A DNA stretch of 32,236 bases from Gammaproteobacteria bacterium (GCA_947450495.1 CANFVX010000005.1:1-32236), one strand, 5' to 3'; shown: positions 1 to 8,853, numbered from the stretch's first letter. Program-made: numbers and translations. Notes: a model not told the origin generated them from the sequence alone.

Positions 1-1
1 G

Positions 2-754
2 GCCGATTGGCCTCACGGCCTCGATTTTCTGGAACTGGCGCCCGAGAACTGGTTGGGGCTCGGGCCCGGTTGGCAGCGCAGGCTGCGGGCGCTGACCGAG
101 CGAGTGCCATGCTTTGCGCACGGTCTTTCGCTCAATCTGGGCGGCACCGCACGGCTCGATATCGCTTTCCTGGCCCAGCTCAAAACGTTTTTCGATCAAC
201 ACCAGATTCGGCGCTACTCGGAGCATCTGAGTTTTTGCGCCGACGACGGCCAACTCTTTGAACTCCTGCCACTGCCGTTTACCGACGAAGCCGTGCGTCA
301 CGTCGCGCAGCGTATTCGCGAAGTTTGCGAGCGGCTGGAGCGACCGCTCGCGATTGAAAACGTCTCCTGTTATGCCACCCCCGGCGCGGCGATGAGCGAA
401 CTCGAATTTCTCAACGCGGTGCTGGCCGAAGCCGACTGCGAACTCATGCTCGATGTGAACAACGTCTATGTGAACAGCGTAAATCTGGGTTACGACCCGC
501 GCGCCTTTATTGCCGGATTGCCGGGGGAGCGCATCGTGAGCGCGCATATCGCCGGGCATTGGGTGAAAGCGCCGCACTTGCTGATCGATACCCACGGCGC
601 GCCGGTGGTCGATGCGGTGTGGGACTTGCTGAGCGCGGCCTACGACGCCCACGGCGTGTTTCCGACGGTGCTGGAGCGCGACGCGAATCTACCGCCACTG
701 GCAGATCTCATGCTTGAAGTGCGGCATATCGCGCGCCTGCAGGCCGCCGCGTGA
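2..754 (+). CDS. DUF692 family TIM-barrel metalloenzyme (MbnB/HvfB/BufB-like), 5' truncated
   Basis: The reading frame is open from base 2, so the N-terminus lies outside the window. DUF692 proteins are TIM-barrel, iron-dependent enzymes related to MbnB of methanobactin synthesis; relatives modify cysteines in small precursor peptides (bufferins) that bind copper. Visible family signatures run in order: an ELAPENW segment near the start, SLNLGG, the IENVS strand with its glutamate, [11 protein letters not shown] with metal-binding Asp/Asn, [15 protein letters not shown] and LERD near the C-terminus. These match the expected metal-ligand positions. The next gene starts inside its stop codon (GTGA overlap) and encodes the usual DUF2063 partner. 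A small precursor gene would be expected upstream, outside the window. The substrate cannot be told from here. Confidence 0.9.
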   Translation, partial: ADWPHGLDFLELAPENWLGLGPGWQRRLRALTERVPCFAHGLSLNLGGTARLDIAFLAQLKTFFDQHQIRRYSEHLSFCADDGQLFELLPLPFTDEAVRHVAQRIREVCERLERPLAIENVSCYATPGAAMSELEFLNAVLAEADCELMLDVNNVYVNSVNLGYDPRAFIAGLPGERIVSAHIAGHWVKAPHLLIDTHGAPVVDAVWDLLSAAYDAHGVFPTVLERDANLPPLADLMLEVRHIARLQAAA

Positions 755-1497
755 GTGGCTCTTCGCTGGAGGCGCAAATGGCCGCGCTCGCGGCGGCGCT
801 GCGCGATCCGGCGGCGCCCGCGCCAGCGGATTTTTCGCCCTCGCGTTTGGCGGTGTATCGCCAACTCAGCGCAGCCAACGTGGAGTCCTTGCTGACCGCC
901 AGTTTTCCGCGTTTGAGCGCGGTGTTGGGCGTGGCGGCATGGTGCGCACTGCTGGCTGATTTCTATCGCGACTGGCGCGCGCAGACGCCCCTCTTTGCCA
1001 GCCTGCCCGGTGAACTCGTGGCTTATTTGGAGACCGCGCGGCGGGTGAGCGATGACCCGCCGTTTTTACTCGAGCTCGCGACGTTTGAAGCTCTGTTGCT
1101 GGCGGTCACGCATGATGCTCGCGAATTGCCGAGCGGGCTGGCGGCACCCGCGGACTGGCAGCACGCGGTGCCGGTGCTGAATCCGCTCCTGAGGCTTCGG
1201 ATGTTTCAGTTCGCGGTGCATGAGTGCGGGCTGGGGCAGGTGCCTGAAGCGCGCGCCACTCCGGTGTGTCTGGTGCTGTGGCGTAATCGGTGGGACCAAG
1301 CGCGCTACGTAGAATTAACGCCGGTTACGGCGCGCCTGCTGGCCGTGATGCTCGAGCGACCGCAGCAGCCCGCGGGCGCGCTGCTGTTGCAGATTGCGAA
1401 GGAGATGGCGCATCCCGCGCCGGCTACTGTGGTAAGCGCCGGGATGGTGATGCTGGACGAGTTGCTGGCGCAGGAGATAGTGCTGGGCGCGGCCTGA
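751..1497 (+). CDS. DUF2063 (HvfC/BufC-like) partner of the DUF692 enzyme
   Basis: A 248-residue protein starting at GTG, overlapping the DUF692 stop by four bases, so the two are probably translationally coupled. The N-terminal third (about residues 8-95) has the DUF2063 pattern: an [11 protein letters not shown] segment, a stretch like [18 protein letters not shown], and an aromatic DFYRDW segment. The rest fits the C-terminal half of this family. DUF2063 was once described as putative DNA-binding, but with DUF692 it acts as the partner or recognition protein for precursor-peptide modification (the MbnC/BufC role). No signal peptide or membrane segment is visible. The neighbouring argG converges with a 21-bp gap. 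Confidence 0.85.
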   Translation: MSGSSLEAQMAALAAALRDPAAPAPADFSPSRLAVYRQLSAANVESLLTASFPRLSAVLGVAAWCALLADFYRDWRAQTPLFASLPGELVAYLETARRVSDDPPFLLELATFEALLLAVTHDARELPSGLAAPADWQHAVPVLNPLLRLRMFQFAVHECGLGQVPEARATPVCLVLWRNRWDQARYVELTPVTARLLAVMLERPQQPAGALLLQIAKEMAHPAPATVVSAGMVMLDELLAQEIVLGAA

Positions 1498-1518
1498 GTG
1501 ACCGCGCCCCGCACGGTC

Positions 1519-2733
1519 TTAGCCGCGTTTGGCCGCCACCCGCATGCGCAAGGCATTGAGGCGGATGAAGCCGCCGGCGTCCGCCTGATTGTAGCTGCCG
1601 GCGTCGTCTTCGAAGGTGGCCAGCGCGGTGCTGAACAGGCTGTCGTTGTCTGACTGCCGGCCAATCACCGTCACGTTGCCCTTGTAGAGCTTCAAGCGCA
1701 CCAGACCGTTCACGCGGGCCTGAGAGTCGTCGATCATCTTCTGCAGCATCAGGCGTTCCGGGCTCCACCAGTAGCCGTTGTAGACCAGAGAGGCGTAGCG
1801 CGGCATCAGTTCGTCTTTCAAGTGCGCCACTTCGCGGTCGAGCGTGATGGACTCAATCGCGCGATGGGCGCGGAGCAGGATGGTGCCGCCGGGGGTTTCG
1901 TAGCAGCCGCGCGACTTCATGCCCACATAGCGGTTCTCGACCAGATCGAGGCGACCGATGCCGTTGGCGCCGCCGATTTCGTTGAGTTTGGCCAGCAAGG
2001 CGGCGGGGCTCAGGCGTTCGCCGTCGAGGGCCACGGGGTCGCCGTGTTCAAACGTGATGTCGAGCATGCGGGCGGCGTCGGGCGCGGCTTCCGGTGAAAC
2101 GCTCCAGCGCCACATGATGTCTTCCGCCGGGGTCCAGGGGTCTTCCAGCACGCCGCCTTCGTAGGAAATGTGCAGCAGGTTGGCGTCCATGGAGTAGGGC
2201 GATTTCTTGCCCTGCTGGTATTCGATCGGGATCTGATGCTTGGCGGCGTAGGCCAGCAGGGTTTCGCGCGAGGTGAGATCCCATTCGCGCCAGGGCGCGA
2301 TGACGCGGATGTCGGGTTGCAGGGCGTAGGCGCCGAGTTCGAAGCGCACCTGATCGTTGCCCTTGCCGGTGGCGCCGTGAGAGATGGCGTCGGCGCCGGT
2401 CATGCGCGCGATTTCCACCAGCCGCTTGGCGATCAGCGGGCGGGCGATGGAGGTGCCGAGCAGATATTCGCCCTCGTAGATCGTGTTCGCGCGAAACATC
2501 GGGAAGACGAAATCGCGCACAAATTCTTCACGCAGGTCGTCGATGAAGATTTCCTTCACCCCCATCAGCTTGGCCTTGCTGCGCGCCGGTTCCAGTTCTT
2601 CGCCCTGACCGATATCGGCAGTGAAGGTCACGATTTCGCAGTCGTAGGTTTCCTGCAGCCATTTGAGGATGACGGAGGTATCGAGACCACCTGAATAGGC
2701 GAGAACGACTTTCTTGACGGAGTTTTTGGACAT
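1519..2733 (-). CDS. argG: Argininosuccinate synthase
   Basis: ATP-dependent ligation of citrulline and aspartate to argininosuccinate, the penultimate step of arginine synthesis, in the cytoplasm. The 404-residue product is full length for the family. The PP-loop ATP-binding motif AYSGGLDTS lies at residues 12-20, followed by [16 protein letters not shown] and the [17 protein letters not shown] segment that binds citrulline and aspartate. The start at 2733 was chosen because [16 protein letters not shown] matches the normal N-terminus. The frame stays open to 2826, but that extension has no family resemblance. The ribosome-binding site is weak. No other arginine gene is adjacent. The upstream 434 bp carry the repeat locus described separately, so the promoter lies in or close to repetitive DNA. 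Confidence 0.97.
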   Translation of the reverse strand: MSKNSVKKVVLAYSGGLDTSVILKWLQETYDCEIVTFTADIGQGEELEPARSKAKLMGVKEIFIDDLREEFVRDFVFPMFRANTIYEGEYLLGTSIARPLIAKRLVEIARMTGADAISHGATGKGNDQVRFELGAYALQPDIRVIAPWREWDLTSRETLLAYAAKHQIPIEYQQGKKSPYSMDANLLHISYEGGVLEDPWTPAEDIMWRWSVSPEAAPDAARMLDITFEHGDPVALDGERLSPAALLAKLNEIGGANGIGRLDLVENRYVGMKSRGCYETPGGTILLRAHRAIESITLDREVAHLKDELMPRYASLVYNGYWWSPERLMLQKMIDDSQARVNGLVRLKLYKGNVTVIGRQSDNDSLFSTALATFEDDAGSYNQADAGGFIRLNALRMRVAAKRG

Positions 2734-2844
2734 GATGGAACCGTGGCGCTGGGAGGGGCCAGCATTTTGCCGAAGGGGCTGCGGGCCGTCCACACGGAGG
2801 GTGTGGCGTTGCGCCGGCTCGTTCATCCTTCGACGGGCGGAGGC

Positions 2845-2953
2845 ACGAACGGACTCAGGCCTTGGGCGAGCACCGTCTTTGAATTTTGCGTCTCGCGCTA
2901 CCGTTCGCCCTGAGCTTGTCGAAGGGCGTGGGCCGGCACTGGAAGCTCAGCGC
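2845..2953. repeat. Direct repeat copy 1 (109 bp, REP doublet)
   Basis: This aligns without gaps to 3038-3146 (offset 193) with 6 mismatches in 109 positions by eye. The right half carries CCGTTCGCCCTGAGC followed by TTGTCGAAGGGC (2901-2927), a REP-type motif with complementary CGCCCT/AGGGCG arms. The left edge, with bases just outside the repeat (2826-2852, TCCTTCGAC to ACGAACGG), looks like a degenerate inverted copy of the same motif. The unit therefore resembles a REP doublet with inverted REPs about 48 bp apart. Confidence 0.85.
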
Positions 2954-3031
2954 ATTTGGGGTCAGAGTAAAAACTATTCGCACTCACGCGGTCCCCAAGT
3001 GTTTCTTTGAGTTTTTACTCTGACCCCAAAT
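2954..3031. repeat. 78-bp palindromic element with perfect 22-bp arms
   Basis: The left arm 2954-2975 begins ATTTGGGGTCAGAGT and the right arm 3010-3031 ends ACTCTGACCCCAAAT. The two are exact reverse complements over 22 bases, separated by a 34-base loop. The element is too short to encode anything. GGGGTCAGAGT-type termini are, to my recollection, common near REP-associated tyrosine transposases and small non-autonomous elements; this could not be searched. It starts exactly at the end of repeat copy 1. It could also act as a transcription terminator or an RNA hairpin between the YbfF-like gene and argG. Confidence 0.85.
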
Positions 3032-3037
3032 TCCAGG

Positions 3038-3146
3038 ACGAACGGACTTACGCCTTGGGCGAGCACCGTCTTTGAATTTTGCGTCTCGCGCTACCGTTCG
3101 CCCTGAGCCTGTCGAAGGGCGTGTGCTGGCACTGGACGCTCAGCGC
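3038..3146. repeat. Direct repeat copy 2 (109 bp, REP doublet)
   Basis: Second copy of the 2845-2953 repeat. Its REP motif is at 3094-3120 (CCTGTCGAAGGGC variant instead of CTTGTCGAAGGGC). The sequence just left of it (AATTCCAGGACGAACGG) looks like the truncated left arm of an inverted REP, interrupted where the palindromic element ends. It finishes 21 bp before the stop codon of the minus-strand YbfF-like gene. Confidence 0.85.
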
Positions 3147-3167
3147 GAGCCCGTCACCTTGCCCCGC

Positions 3168-3947
3168 TCACAGCAGCAGGCAATCGTTGAGCGCGCGCAT
3201 GAAATCCGCCGGCGCCTCGGCGTGCGGCCAGTGGCCGGCATTACCCACCGTATGCAGGCTGGCGGCGGGAAAGTGATGACGAATAAGTGGCAGGGCTTCG
3301 GCATTTACCCGTGGCGAGTTTTCACCCCGGATGATCCTAAATGGCCCCGCATAGCGCGCCGCTGGCGCCACCGGCAGCGGTCCGATGAGATCCGGCATGC
3401 CGCTTTTGAGTGCCGCCAGATTAAACCGCCAGCTGCCGCCATTTTCGGCAGGTAGCAGGCTTTGCAGGAGGAAGAGCCGGATATCGTCTTCCGGTACGGC
3501 GGCGCGGAGCAGGGCGTCGACTTCGCTCCGCCGACGCAGGCTGCTGGGCGGCAACGTCAGCATGGCGTCGATCATCGGCGTGTGCTGGTCTTCGGACGGC
3601 ACCGGCGAGATATCAACCACCACCACGCGCGCCAGCCGCGCGCAATCGTTTAGCGCCAGCGTCATCGCGGTTTTACCGCCCATGCTGTGGCCCAGCAGCG
3701 TCACTTCGTGGAGATCGAGCTTTTCCAGCAGCGCCGCCACATCAGCCGCCATCAGCGTGTAATCCATGCCTGCCGTATGCGTCGAGCGGCCGTGATTGCG
3801 GGCGTCGACCGTAATCACCCGATAGCGCGAGGCCAGCTGCCGCGCCACGTTCTGCCAGTTGCGCGCCCAGCCGAACAGGCCGTGCAAAATCACCAGCGGC
3901 GGGCCTTCGCCCAAAGTATCGAAAGCCAGTTCAACGGCCTTGCTCAT
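3168..3947 (-). CDS. ybfF: YbfF-like alpha/beta-hydrolase (esterase)
   Basis: A 259-residue soluble alpha/beta-hydrolase close in length to E. coli YbfF (254), an esterase active on short acyl esters and acyl-CoA-like substrates. Visible features: the oxyanion-hole loop LHGLFGWARNW (residues 21-31), VDARNHGRS (47-55), the nucleophile elbow GHSMGG with Ser88, VVVDISPVP after it, and the C-terminal catalytic His239 in GNAGHW. The start at 3947 (MSKAVEL) puts the first beta strand directly at the N-terminus. The frame continues upstream, but into sequence rich in Pro/Arg/Cys that overlaps the Nudix gene. It lies 37 bp behind the Nudix gene and is probably the last gene of the pyruvate dehydrogenase operon. 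The physiological substrate is unknown. Confidence 0.88.
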   Translation of the reverse strand: MSKAVELAFDTLGEGPPLVILHGLFGWARNWQNVARQLASRYRVITVDARNHGRSTHTAGMDYTLMAADVAALLEKLDLHEVTLLGHSMGGKTAMTLALNDCARLARVVVVDISPVPSEDQHTPMIDAMLTLPPSSLRRRSEVDALLRAAVPEDDIRLFLLQSLLPAENGGSWRFNLAALKSGMPDLIGPLPVAPAARYAGPFRIIRGENSPRVNAEALPLIRHHFPAASLHTVGNAGHWPHAEAPADFMRALNDCLLL

Positions 3948-3984
3948 ATCCGGGATCCGAAGTCTTGGGGGCGTTGGCGGGAGA

Positions 3985-4470
3985 TCACAGTCGCGGTGGC
4001 GGCACCGCGAGGCCGCCGAGGGCAATCGGCACATGTTCGAGGTGCAGACGCTCCAGCGGCCAGATATCGAGCAGCCGGATGTCTTCGTCCACGCCCCGCA
4101 TCACGGGCAAGCCGCGATAGTCGGCGGCCCCGATCCAGCGGTGGTCGGTGTGTTCGTGATTGATTTCTACCGTGCCCTCCAGCCAGCGGTAGTGAAAGAG
4201 ATGCACTTCATAGATGCCGCCAAACAGGCTGTCGCGCCGCGGGCCCAGGCGAGACTGTTCCGCCAACTGATGCTGGAGGCCAATCTCTTCGCGCAGTTCG
4301 CGCCTGGCGCATTCTTCCGGCGTTTCGCCCTCTTCGATATGCCCGGCGGGGAAGCCCCATTGGTCCGGCCCTATCACGCGGTCCGGCGCCCGTTTCAGAA
4401 ACAGGAGCCGGCCCTCGGCATCTTCCACCAGACAAATCGAGAAGCGCGCCCGGGGCGGCGAGTCCGTCAT
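3985..4470 (-). CDS. Nudix hydrolase
   Basis: A 161-residue Nudix pyrophosphatase. The Nudix box is complete at residues 43-65: Gly43, Glu49, Arg57-Glu58, Glu61-Glu62 and Gly64 fit GX5EX7REUXEEXGU exactly, so a Mg-dependent hydrolase is expected. A QWGFPAGH lead-in precedes it. Family members cleave nucleoside diphosphates linked to other groups; this sequence does not fix the substrate. It sits between aceF (12 bp upstream) and the YbfF-like gene (37 bp downstream) on the same strand, so co-transcription with aceEF is likely. A link to CoA or nucleotide-cofactor housekeeping is only a guess from context. Confidence 0.92.
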   Translation of the reverse strand: MTDSPPRARFSICLVEDAEGRLLFLKRAPDRVIGPDQWGFPAGHIEEGETPEECARRELREEIGLQHQLAEQSRLGPRRDSLFGGIYEVHLFHYRWLEGTVEINHEHTDHRWIGAADYRGLPVMRGVDEDIRLLDIWPLERLHLEHVPIALGGLAVPPPRL

Positions 4471-4482
4471 CGGGCGCTTTGC

Positions 4483-6183
4483 TCAGAGCAGGATCTGGCG
4501 AATGTCGCCGAGGATCTGACCCAGACAGCGGGTGAATTCCGCCGCCGCCACGCCGTCGATCACGCGATGGTCGTAGGACAGCGACAAGGGCAGCATGAGC
4601 CGGGGCACAAACGCGCCGTTCTGCCACACCGGCTTCATCGCGGCGGGAGAGACGCCGAGGATGGCAACTTCCGGCACGTTGATGATCGGCGTGAAGCCGG
4701 TGCCGCTCACGCCGCCGAGGCTCGAGATGGTGAAGCAGCCGCCCTGCATTTCAGCCGGCGTGAGCTTGCCATCGCGCGCCTTGGTGCCGAGCTCGCGAAC
4801 TTCCTTCGCGAGCGCCAGCAGGCCTTTGCCATCGGCGTTACGCAGCACCGGCACCACCAGCCCGCGCGGCGTGTTCGCCGCCATGCCGATGTGGAAGTAC
4901 TTTTTGTAGATCAGCGATTCGCCGTCGGCCGCAAGGGATGCGTTGAAATCCGGGTAGCGCGCCAGCGCCACCGTCACGGCCTTGATCAGAAACGCCAGCA
5001 AGGTGAGTTTGGTGCCGGCAGCTTCAGCGGCCGCGCTTTGGGCTTTGCGGAAGGCTTCGAGTTCGGTGATGTCGGCCTCGTCGAACTGGGTCACATGCGG
5101 TGCCGTAATCCAGCTTCGATGGAGGTTCTGGCCGGTCACGCGGCGGATTTTGCTCAGCGTCTGCGTTTCGATTTCACCGAAGCGGCTGAAGTCGACGCTG
5201 GGCTGCTCCGGCAGGCCGAACTTGGCGCTGGCAGCGGCCGGCGGCGTGGTCAGTACCTTTTTCACATGCCCCACGATGTCCTGGCGCACGATGCGTTGCT
5301 TGCGGCCGGTGCCCACCACCTGCGTGAGGTCGACGCCCAGTTCGCGCGCCAGTTTGCGCATCGCCGGCCCCGCATAGAGACGGCCGGTGGCCGGCGGCGC
5401 TTCCAGCGAGTGCGAGTCGGCGGGCGCCATGCTGACCGCCGACGGCGGCAGTGCGGCCTTGGTGGTAGTCGGGGATTGTGCCGCTGGCACGGCAGCCGGG
5501 GCCGTGACGGCGGCCGGCGCGGGTGTCGCCGGGGCTGCGACGACTGCGGGAGCGGCGGGCGCCGGCGCAGCAAGTGCGCTACCGCTGACTTCTACCAGCG
5601 CTGAACCGGTTGCCACCTTGTCGCCGAGCTTGACCAGCACGCGCGTGATACGGCCGCTCAAACCGGCAGGAATTTCCATCGTCGCCTTGTCGCTCTCCAG
5701 CGTCACCAGCGCGGTGTCGGCGTCGATCTCGTCGCCCACCTTGACCAGCACTTCGATGACGTCGACTTCGGGGAAGTCGCCGAGGTCGGGCACGCGAACG
5801 GCCTGCGGTTCGGCGCTGGCAGCAACCGCCGACGGCGCGGCGCTTACCACCGGCGCTGCCGGCGCGGGTGGCGCCACGACCGGGGCCGATGCGCTCGGTG
5901 CCGGAGCGCTCGGCGCGGCCTTGGCCGGTGCTGCCGCTGCCGGCGCATCCGCCAGTTCCAGCACGAGAATGCGTCCGCCTTCGGCGATTTTGTCGCCGAC
6001 TTTCACGCTGATGGCGCCAATCACCCCCGCACGCGGGGCGGGAATATCCATCGTTGCCTTGTCGCTCTCCAGCGTGATGAGCGAGTCTTCGGCCTGCACC
6101 GTATCGCCGGGTTTGACCAGAATGTCGATCACGTCGACCGATTCGAAATCGCCGATATCCGGCACCAGGACTTCAATTTCCAT
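4483..6183 (-). CDS. aceF: Pyruvate dehydrogenase E2, dihydrolipoyllysine acetyltransferase
   Basis: Core subunit of pyruvate dehydrogenase; transfers the acetyl group from lipoamide to CoA. The 566-residue protein has two N-terminal lipoyl domains (about 1-77 and 126-200) with lipoyl lysines Lys42 and Lys166, each in an ESDKAT context. Long Ala/Pro-rich swinging linkers lie at 78-125 and 201-262. The peripheral-subunit-binding domain is at about 268-310 (GRLYAGPAMRKLAREL), and the catalytic acyltransferase domain spans about 330-566 with His539 and Asp543 in SYDHRVIDG. E. coli AceF has three lipoyl domains; two is common in other proteobacteria. It starts 15 bp downstream of the aceE stop. 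No E3 (lpd) gene follows, so dihydrolipoamide dehydrogenase must be encoded elsewhere. Confidence 0.97.
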   Translation of the reverse strand: MEIEVLVPDIGDFESVDVIDILVKPGDTVQAEDSLITLESDKATMDIPAPRAGVIGAISVKVGDKIAEGGRILVLELADAPAAAAPAKAAPSAPAPSASAPVVAPPAPAAPVVSAAPSAVAASAEPQAVRVPDLGDFPEVDVIEVLVKVGDEIDADTALVTLESDKATMEIPAGLSGRITRVLVKLGDKVATGSALVEVSGSALAAPAPAAPAVVAAPATPAPAAVTAPAAVPAAQSPTTTKAALPPSAVSMAPADSHSLEAPPATGRLYAGPAMRKLARELGVDLTQVVGTGRKQRIVRQDIVGHVKKVLTTPPAAASAKFGLPEQPSVDFSRFGEIETQTLSKIRRVTGQNLHRSWITAPHVTQFDEADITELEAFRKAQSAAAEAAGTKLTLLAFLIKAVTVALARYPDFNASLAADGESLIYKKYFHIGMAANTPRGLVVPVLRNADGKGLLALAKEVRELGTKARDGKLTPAEMQGGCFTISSLGGVSGTGFTPIINVPEVAILGVSPAAMKPVWQNGAFVPRLMLPLSLSYDHRVIDGVAAAEFTRCLGQILGDIRQILL

Positions 6184-6198
6184 GAGGGTCTCCTGTGC

Positions 6199-8853
6199 TC
6201 AGACCGTGGTCGGATTGGGCTTGTCGGCGTTGATTTGATACTTCGCGATCGCCGCGCTCACGGTAGCGAGCGGAATCACGCCCTCGTCGGCCAGCGACTT
6301 CAGCGCCGCGACCACCACGTAGTGGCGGTTCACTTCAAAGAACTCGCGGAGTTTCAGGCGCGAATCCGAACGGCCGAAGCCGTCGGTGCCCAGCACGCGG
6401 TAGCGCGCGGGGATGAACTCACGCACCTGGTCGGCATAGGTCTTGATGTAGTCGGTGGCGGCGACCACCGGCCCCACCTGCCCGGCAAGGGCGGCGGTGA
6501 TGTAGGGCGTCCGCGGCGTCGCTTCCGGATGCAGCATGTTCCAGCGCTCGCAGTCCAGACCGTCGCGGCGGAGTTCGTTGAAGCTGGTGACGCTCCACAC
6601 ATTGGCGCCGATGCCGAAGTCCGACTCCAGCAACGCAGCGGCGGCGATGACTTCGCGCAGAATCGCGCCCGAGCCCAGCAGCTGCAGCTGCGGTTTGGCG
6701 TGAGCCTGCAGCTGATAGATGCCGCGAATGATCCCTTCTTCCGCGCCTTCCGGCATCGCCGGGTGGCCGTAGTTCTCGTTCATCACGGTGATGTAGTAGA
6801 AAACGTTGTCCTGCTGCTCATACATCCGCTTCAGACCGCTGTGGATGATCACCGCGAGCTCGTGGGCGAAGGTTGGGTCGTAGGCAATGCAGTTGGGGAT
6901 GGTCGCCGCCTGCAAGAGGCTGTGGCCGTCCTGATGCTGCAGGCCTTCGCCGGCCAGCGTGGTGCGTCCGGAGGTGCCGCCAAGCAAGAAGCCCTGCGCC
7001 CGCATATCGCCCGCCGCCCAGGCCAAATCGCCCACGCGCTGGAAGCCAAACATCGAATAGAAAATGAAGAACGGAATCATCTGCAGGGCGTGATTGGAGT
7101 ACGCCGTGCCGGCCGCAATCCACGAGCACATGGCGCCCGCTTCGTTGATGCCCTCTTCCAGAATCTGCCCGCGGATGTCTTCGCGGTAGTACATCACTTC
7201 GTCGTGATCGACCGGTTCGTACAGCTGCCCCACGGAGGAGTAGATGCCGAGCTGGCGGAACATGCCTTCCATGCCGAAGGTGCGCGCCTCGTCGGGCACG
7301 ATGGGCACCACGCGCTGGCCAATCACCTTGTCGCGGGTCATCGCCGAGAGCATGCGCACGAAGGCCATGGTGGTCGACATTTCGCGATCGCCCGAGCCTT
7401 TGAGCAAGGCGTCGAAGATTTCGATCGAAGGAATCTTGAGCGGCTCGGCGCCGCGTCGGCGATGCGGCAGGAAGCCGCCGAGGGCTTCGGTGCGCTCGCG
7501 CAGGTAGCGCATTTCCGGGCTGTCTTCCGGCGGCCGGTAGAACGGCGCGTCGGCGATTTTGTCGTCGGAAATCGGGATGTTGAAGCGGTCGCGGAATTTA
7601 CGCAGCGAGTCTTCGCCCATCTTCTTCTGCGAGTGGGTGATCATCTTGCCTTCACCCGCCTCGCCCATGCCGTAACCCTTCACGGTTTTGCACAGGATGA
7701 CGGTGGGCTGGCCGGTGTGGGCCATCGCTGCGGCGTAAGCCGCGTAGACCTTGTGCGGATCGTGGCCGCCGCGGTTCAGGCGCCAGATGTCGTCGTCGCT
7801 CATGCTGGCGACGAGGGCTTTGAGCTCTGGATATTTGCCGAAGAAGTGTTCGCGCACGTAGGCGCCGTTCACCGCCTTCATGGCCTGATATTCGCCGTCG
7901 ACGGCTTCTTCCATGCGCTGCAGGAGCATGCCCTTGGTGTCGCGCGCGATGAGCGGGTCCCAGGCGGCGCCCCAGATGACCTTGATCACGTTCCAGCCCG
8001 CGCCGCGGAAGTCAGACTCCAGTTCCTGGATGATTTTGCCGTTGCCGCGCACCGGGCCATCGAGGCGCTGCAGGTTGCAGTTGATGACGAACACCAGGTT
8101 GTCGAGTTTCTCGCGGGACGCCAGCGCGGCCGCGCCGAAGGACTCGGGTTCGTCCATTTCGCCGTCGCCCATGAAGGCCCAAACCTTGCGGCCGGCGGTG
8201 TTGGAGAGACCGCGGTGTTCCAGATAGCGCATGAAGCGGGCCTGATAGATGGCCATGATGGGCCCAAGGCCCATCGACACCGTGGGGAACTGCCAGAAGT
8301 CCGGCATGATCCAGGGATGCGGGTAGGAAGTCAGGCCTTTGCCGTCGACGTCCTGCCGGAAGTTGTCGAGCTGTTCTTCGGTGAGTAATCCCAACAGGTA
8401 GGCGCGGGCGTAAATACCGGGTGCCGAGTGGCCCTGAAAGAACACCAGATCCCCGCCGTGCTGCTCGCTCGGGGCATGCCAGAAATGGTTGTAGCCGACT
8501 TCGTAGAGCGTGGCGGCCGAGGCGTAGCTCGCAATGTGGCCGCCGAGTTCGCTGTTGCGGCGGTTGGCTTTAACCACCATCGCCATCGCGTTCCAGCGAT
8601 TGATGGAACGAATGCGCCATTCGAGTTCGGGATTGCCCGGCGTGTACTGCTCGAGGTGCGGCGGAATCGTGTTGAGGTAGGCGGTGTTGGCGGAATAGGG
8701 GAGGTCGGCGCCGGAACGGCGTGCCTTGTCGATCAGGCGTTCCAGGAGATAGTGGGCGCGTTCGATGCCCTCATTCTCGACCACTGCTTCTAATGCTTCG
8801 ACCCATTCATCGGTTTCAATTGGGTCCAGATCGTTCTGGCCTGAGATGCTCAT
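6199..8853 (-). CDS. aceE: Pyruvate dehydrogenase E1 component (homodimeric type)
   Basis: Thiamine-diphosphate-dependent decarboxylation of pyruvate and reductive acetylation of E2 lipoamide. The 884 residues compare with 887 in E. coli AceE. The ThDP/Mg motif is visible as MGDGEMDEPES (GDGE at 229-232) ending in the VINCNLQRLDG segment (Asn258/Asn260), at the same numbering as in E. coli. The segments YPHPWIMPDFWQFPTVSMG and GHSAPGIYAR are also typical. The start at 8853 (MSISGQNDLD) was preferred over the open extension to 8931, because family length fits and GGGAG lies about 10 bp upstream. First gene of the aceE-aceF-Nudix-YbfF unit, divergent from the aminopeptidase across a 155-bp intergenic region. 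Confidence 0.97.
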   Translation of the reverse strand: MSISGQNDLDPIETDEWVEALEAVVENEGIERAHYLLERLIDKARRSGADLPYSANTAYLNTIPPHLEQYTPGNPELEWRIRSINRWNAMAMVVKANRRNSELGGHIASYASAATLYEVGYNHFWHAPSEQHGGDLVFFQGHSAPGIYARAYLLGLLTEEQLDNFRQDVDGKGLTSYPHPWIMPDFWQFPTVSMGLGPIMAIYQARFMRYLEHRGLSNTAGRKVWAFMGDGEMDEPESFGAAALASREKLDNLVFVINCNLQRLDGPVRGNGKIIQELESDFRGAGWNVIKVIWGAAWDPLIARDTKGMLLQRMEEAVDGEYQAMKAVNGAYVREHFFGKYPELKALVASMSDDDIWRLNRGGHDPHKVYAAYAAAMAHTGQPTVILCKTVKGYGMGEAGEGKMITHSQKKMGEDSLRKFRDRFNIPISDDKIADAPFYRPPEDSPEMRYLRERTEALGGFLPHRRRGAEPLKIPSIEIFDALLKGSGDREMSTTMAFVRMLSAMTRDKVIGQRVVPIVPDEARTFGMEGMFRQLGIYSSVGQLYEPVDHDEVMYYREDIRGQILEEGINEAGAMCSWIAAGTAYSNHALQMIPFFIFYSMFGFQRVGDLAWAAGDMRAQGFLLGGTSGRTTLAGEGLQHQDGHSLLQAATIPNCIAYDPTFAHELAVIIHSGLKRMYEQQDNVFYYITVMNENYGHPAMPEGAEEGIIRGIYQLQAHAKPQLQLLGSGAILREVIAAAALLESDFGIGANVWSVTSFNELRRDGLDCERWNMLHPEATPRTPYITAALAGQVGPVVAATDYIKTYADQVREFIPARYRVLGTDGFGRSDSRLKLREFFEVNRHYVVVAALKSLADEGVIPLATVSAAIAKYQINADKPNPTTV

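Larger units (their letters stand above)
2734..3167. other. 434-bp gene-free region upstream of argG, filled by REP-type repeats
   Basis: This stretch separates the end of the YbfF-like gene from argG. It holds two near-identical 109-bp direct repeats, each containing a REP-like palindrome, with a 78-bp perfect-arm inverted repeat between them. The roughly 90 bp next to argG (2734-2823) are ordinary GC-rich sequence in which I see no convincing promoter. No open frame here resembles a gene. Confidence 0.8.

Noticed and set aside
1519-2826. Longer argG start at 2826
   Set aside because: The first 31 residues are unrelated to the family; [16 protein letters not shown] from 2733 matches the normal N-terminus.
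3859-5604. 581-codon plus-strand open frame opposite aceF and the Nudix gene
   Set aside because: Spans the junctions of three genuine minus-strand genes and has low-complexity Gly/Arg-rich sequence.
5201-6180. Repeat of about 380 bp within aceF
   Set aside because: The similarity is due to the two lipoyl domains and their Ala/Pro linkers, a normal feature of E2 proteins and not a mobile or tandem DNA repeat.
5387-6238. 283-codon Ala/Gly/Ser-rich plus-strand frame that looks like a repetitive protein
   Set aside because: It is the complement of the Ala/Pro-rich linkers and lipoyl domains of aceF.
6235-8388. 717-codon plus-strand open frame opposite aceE
   Set aside because: Mirror frame of GC-rich coding DNA; His/Val/Ala/Gly/Arg-rich with no domain, and fully inside the well-supported aceE.
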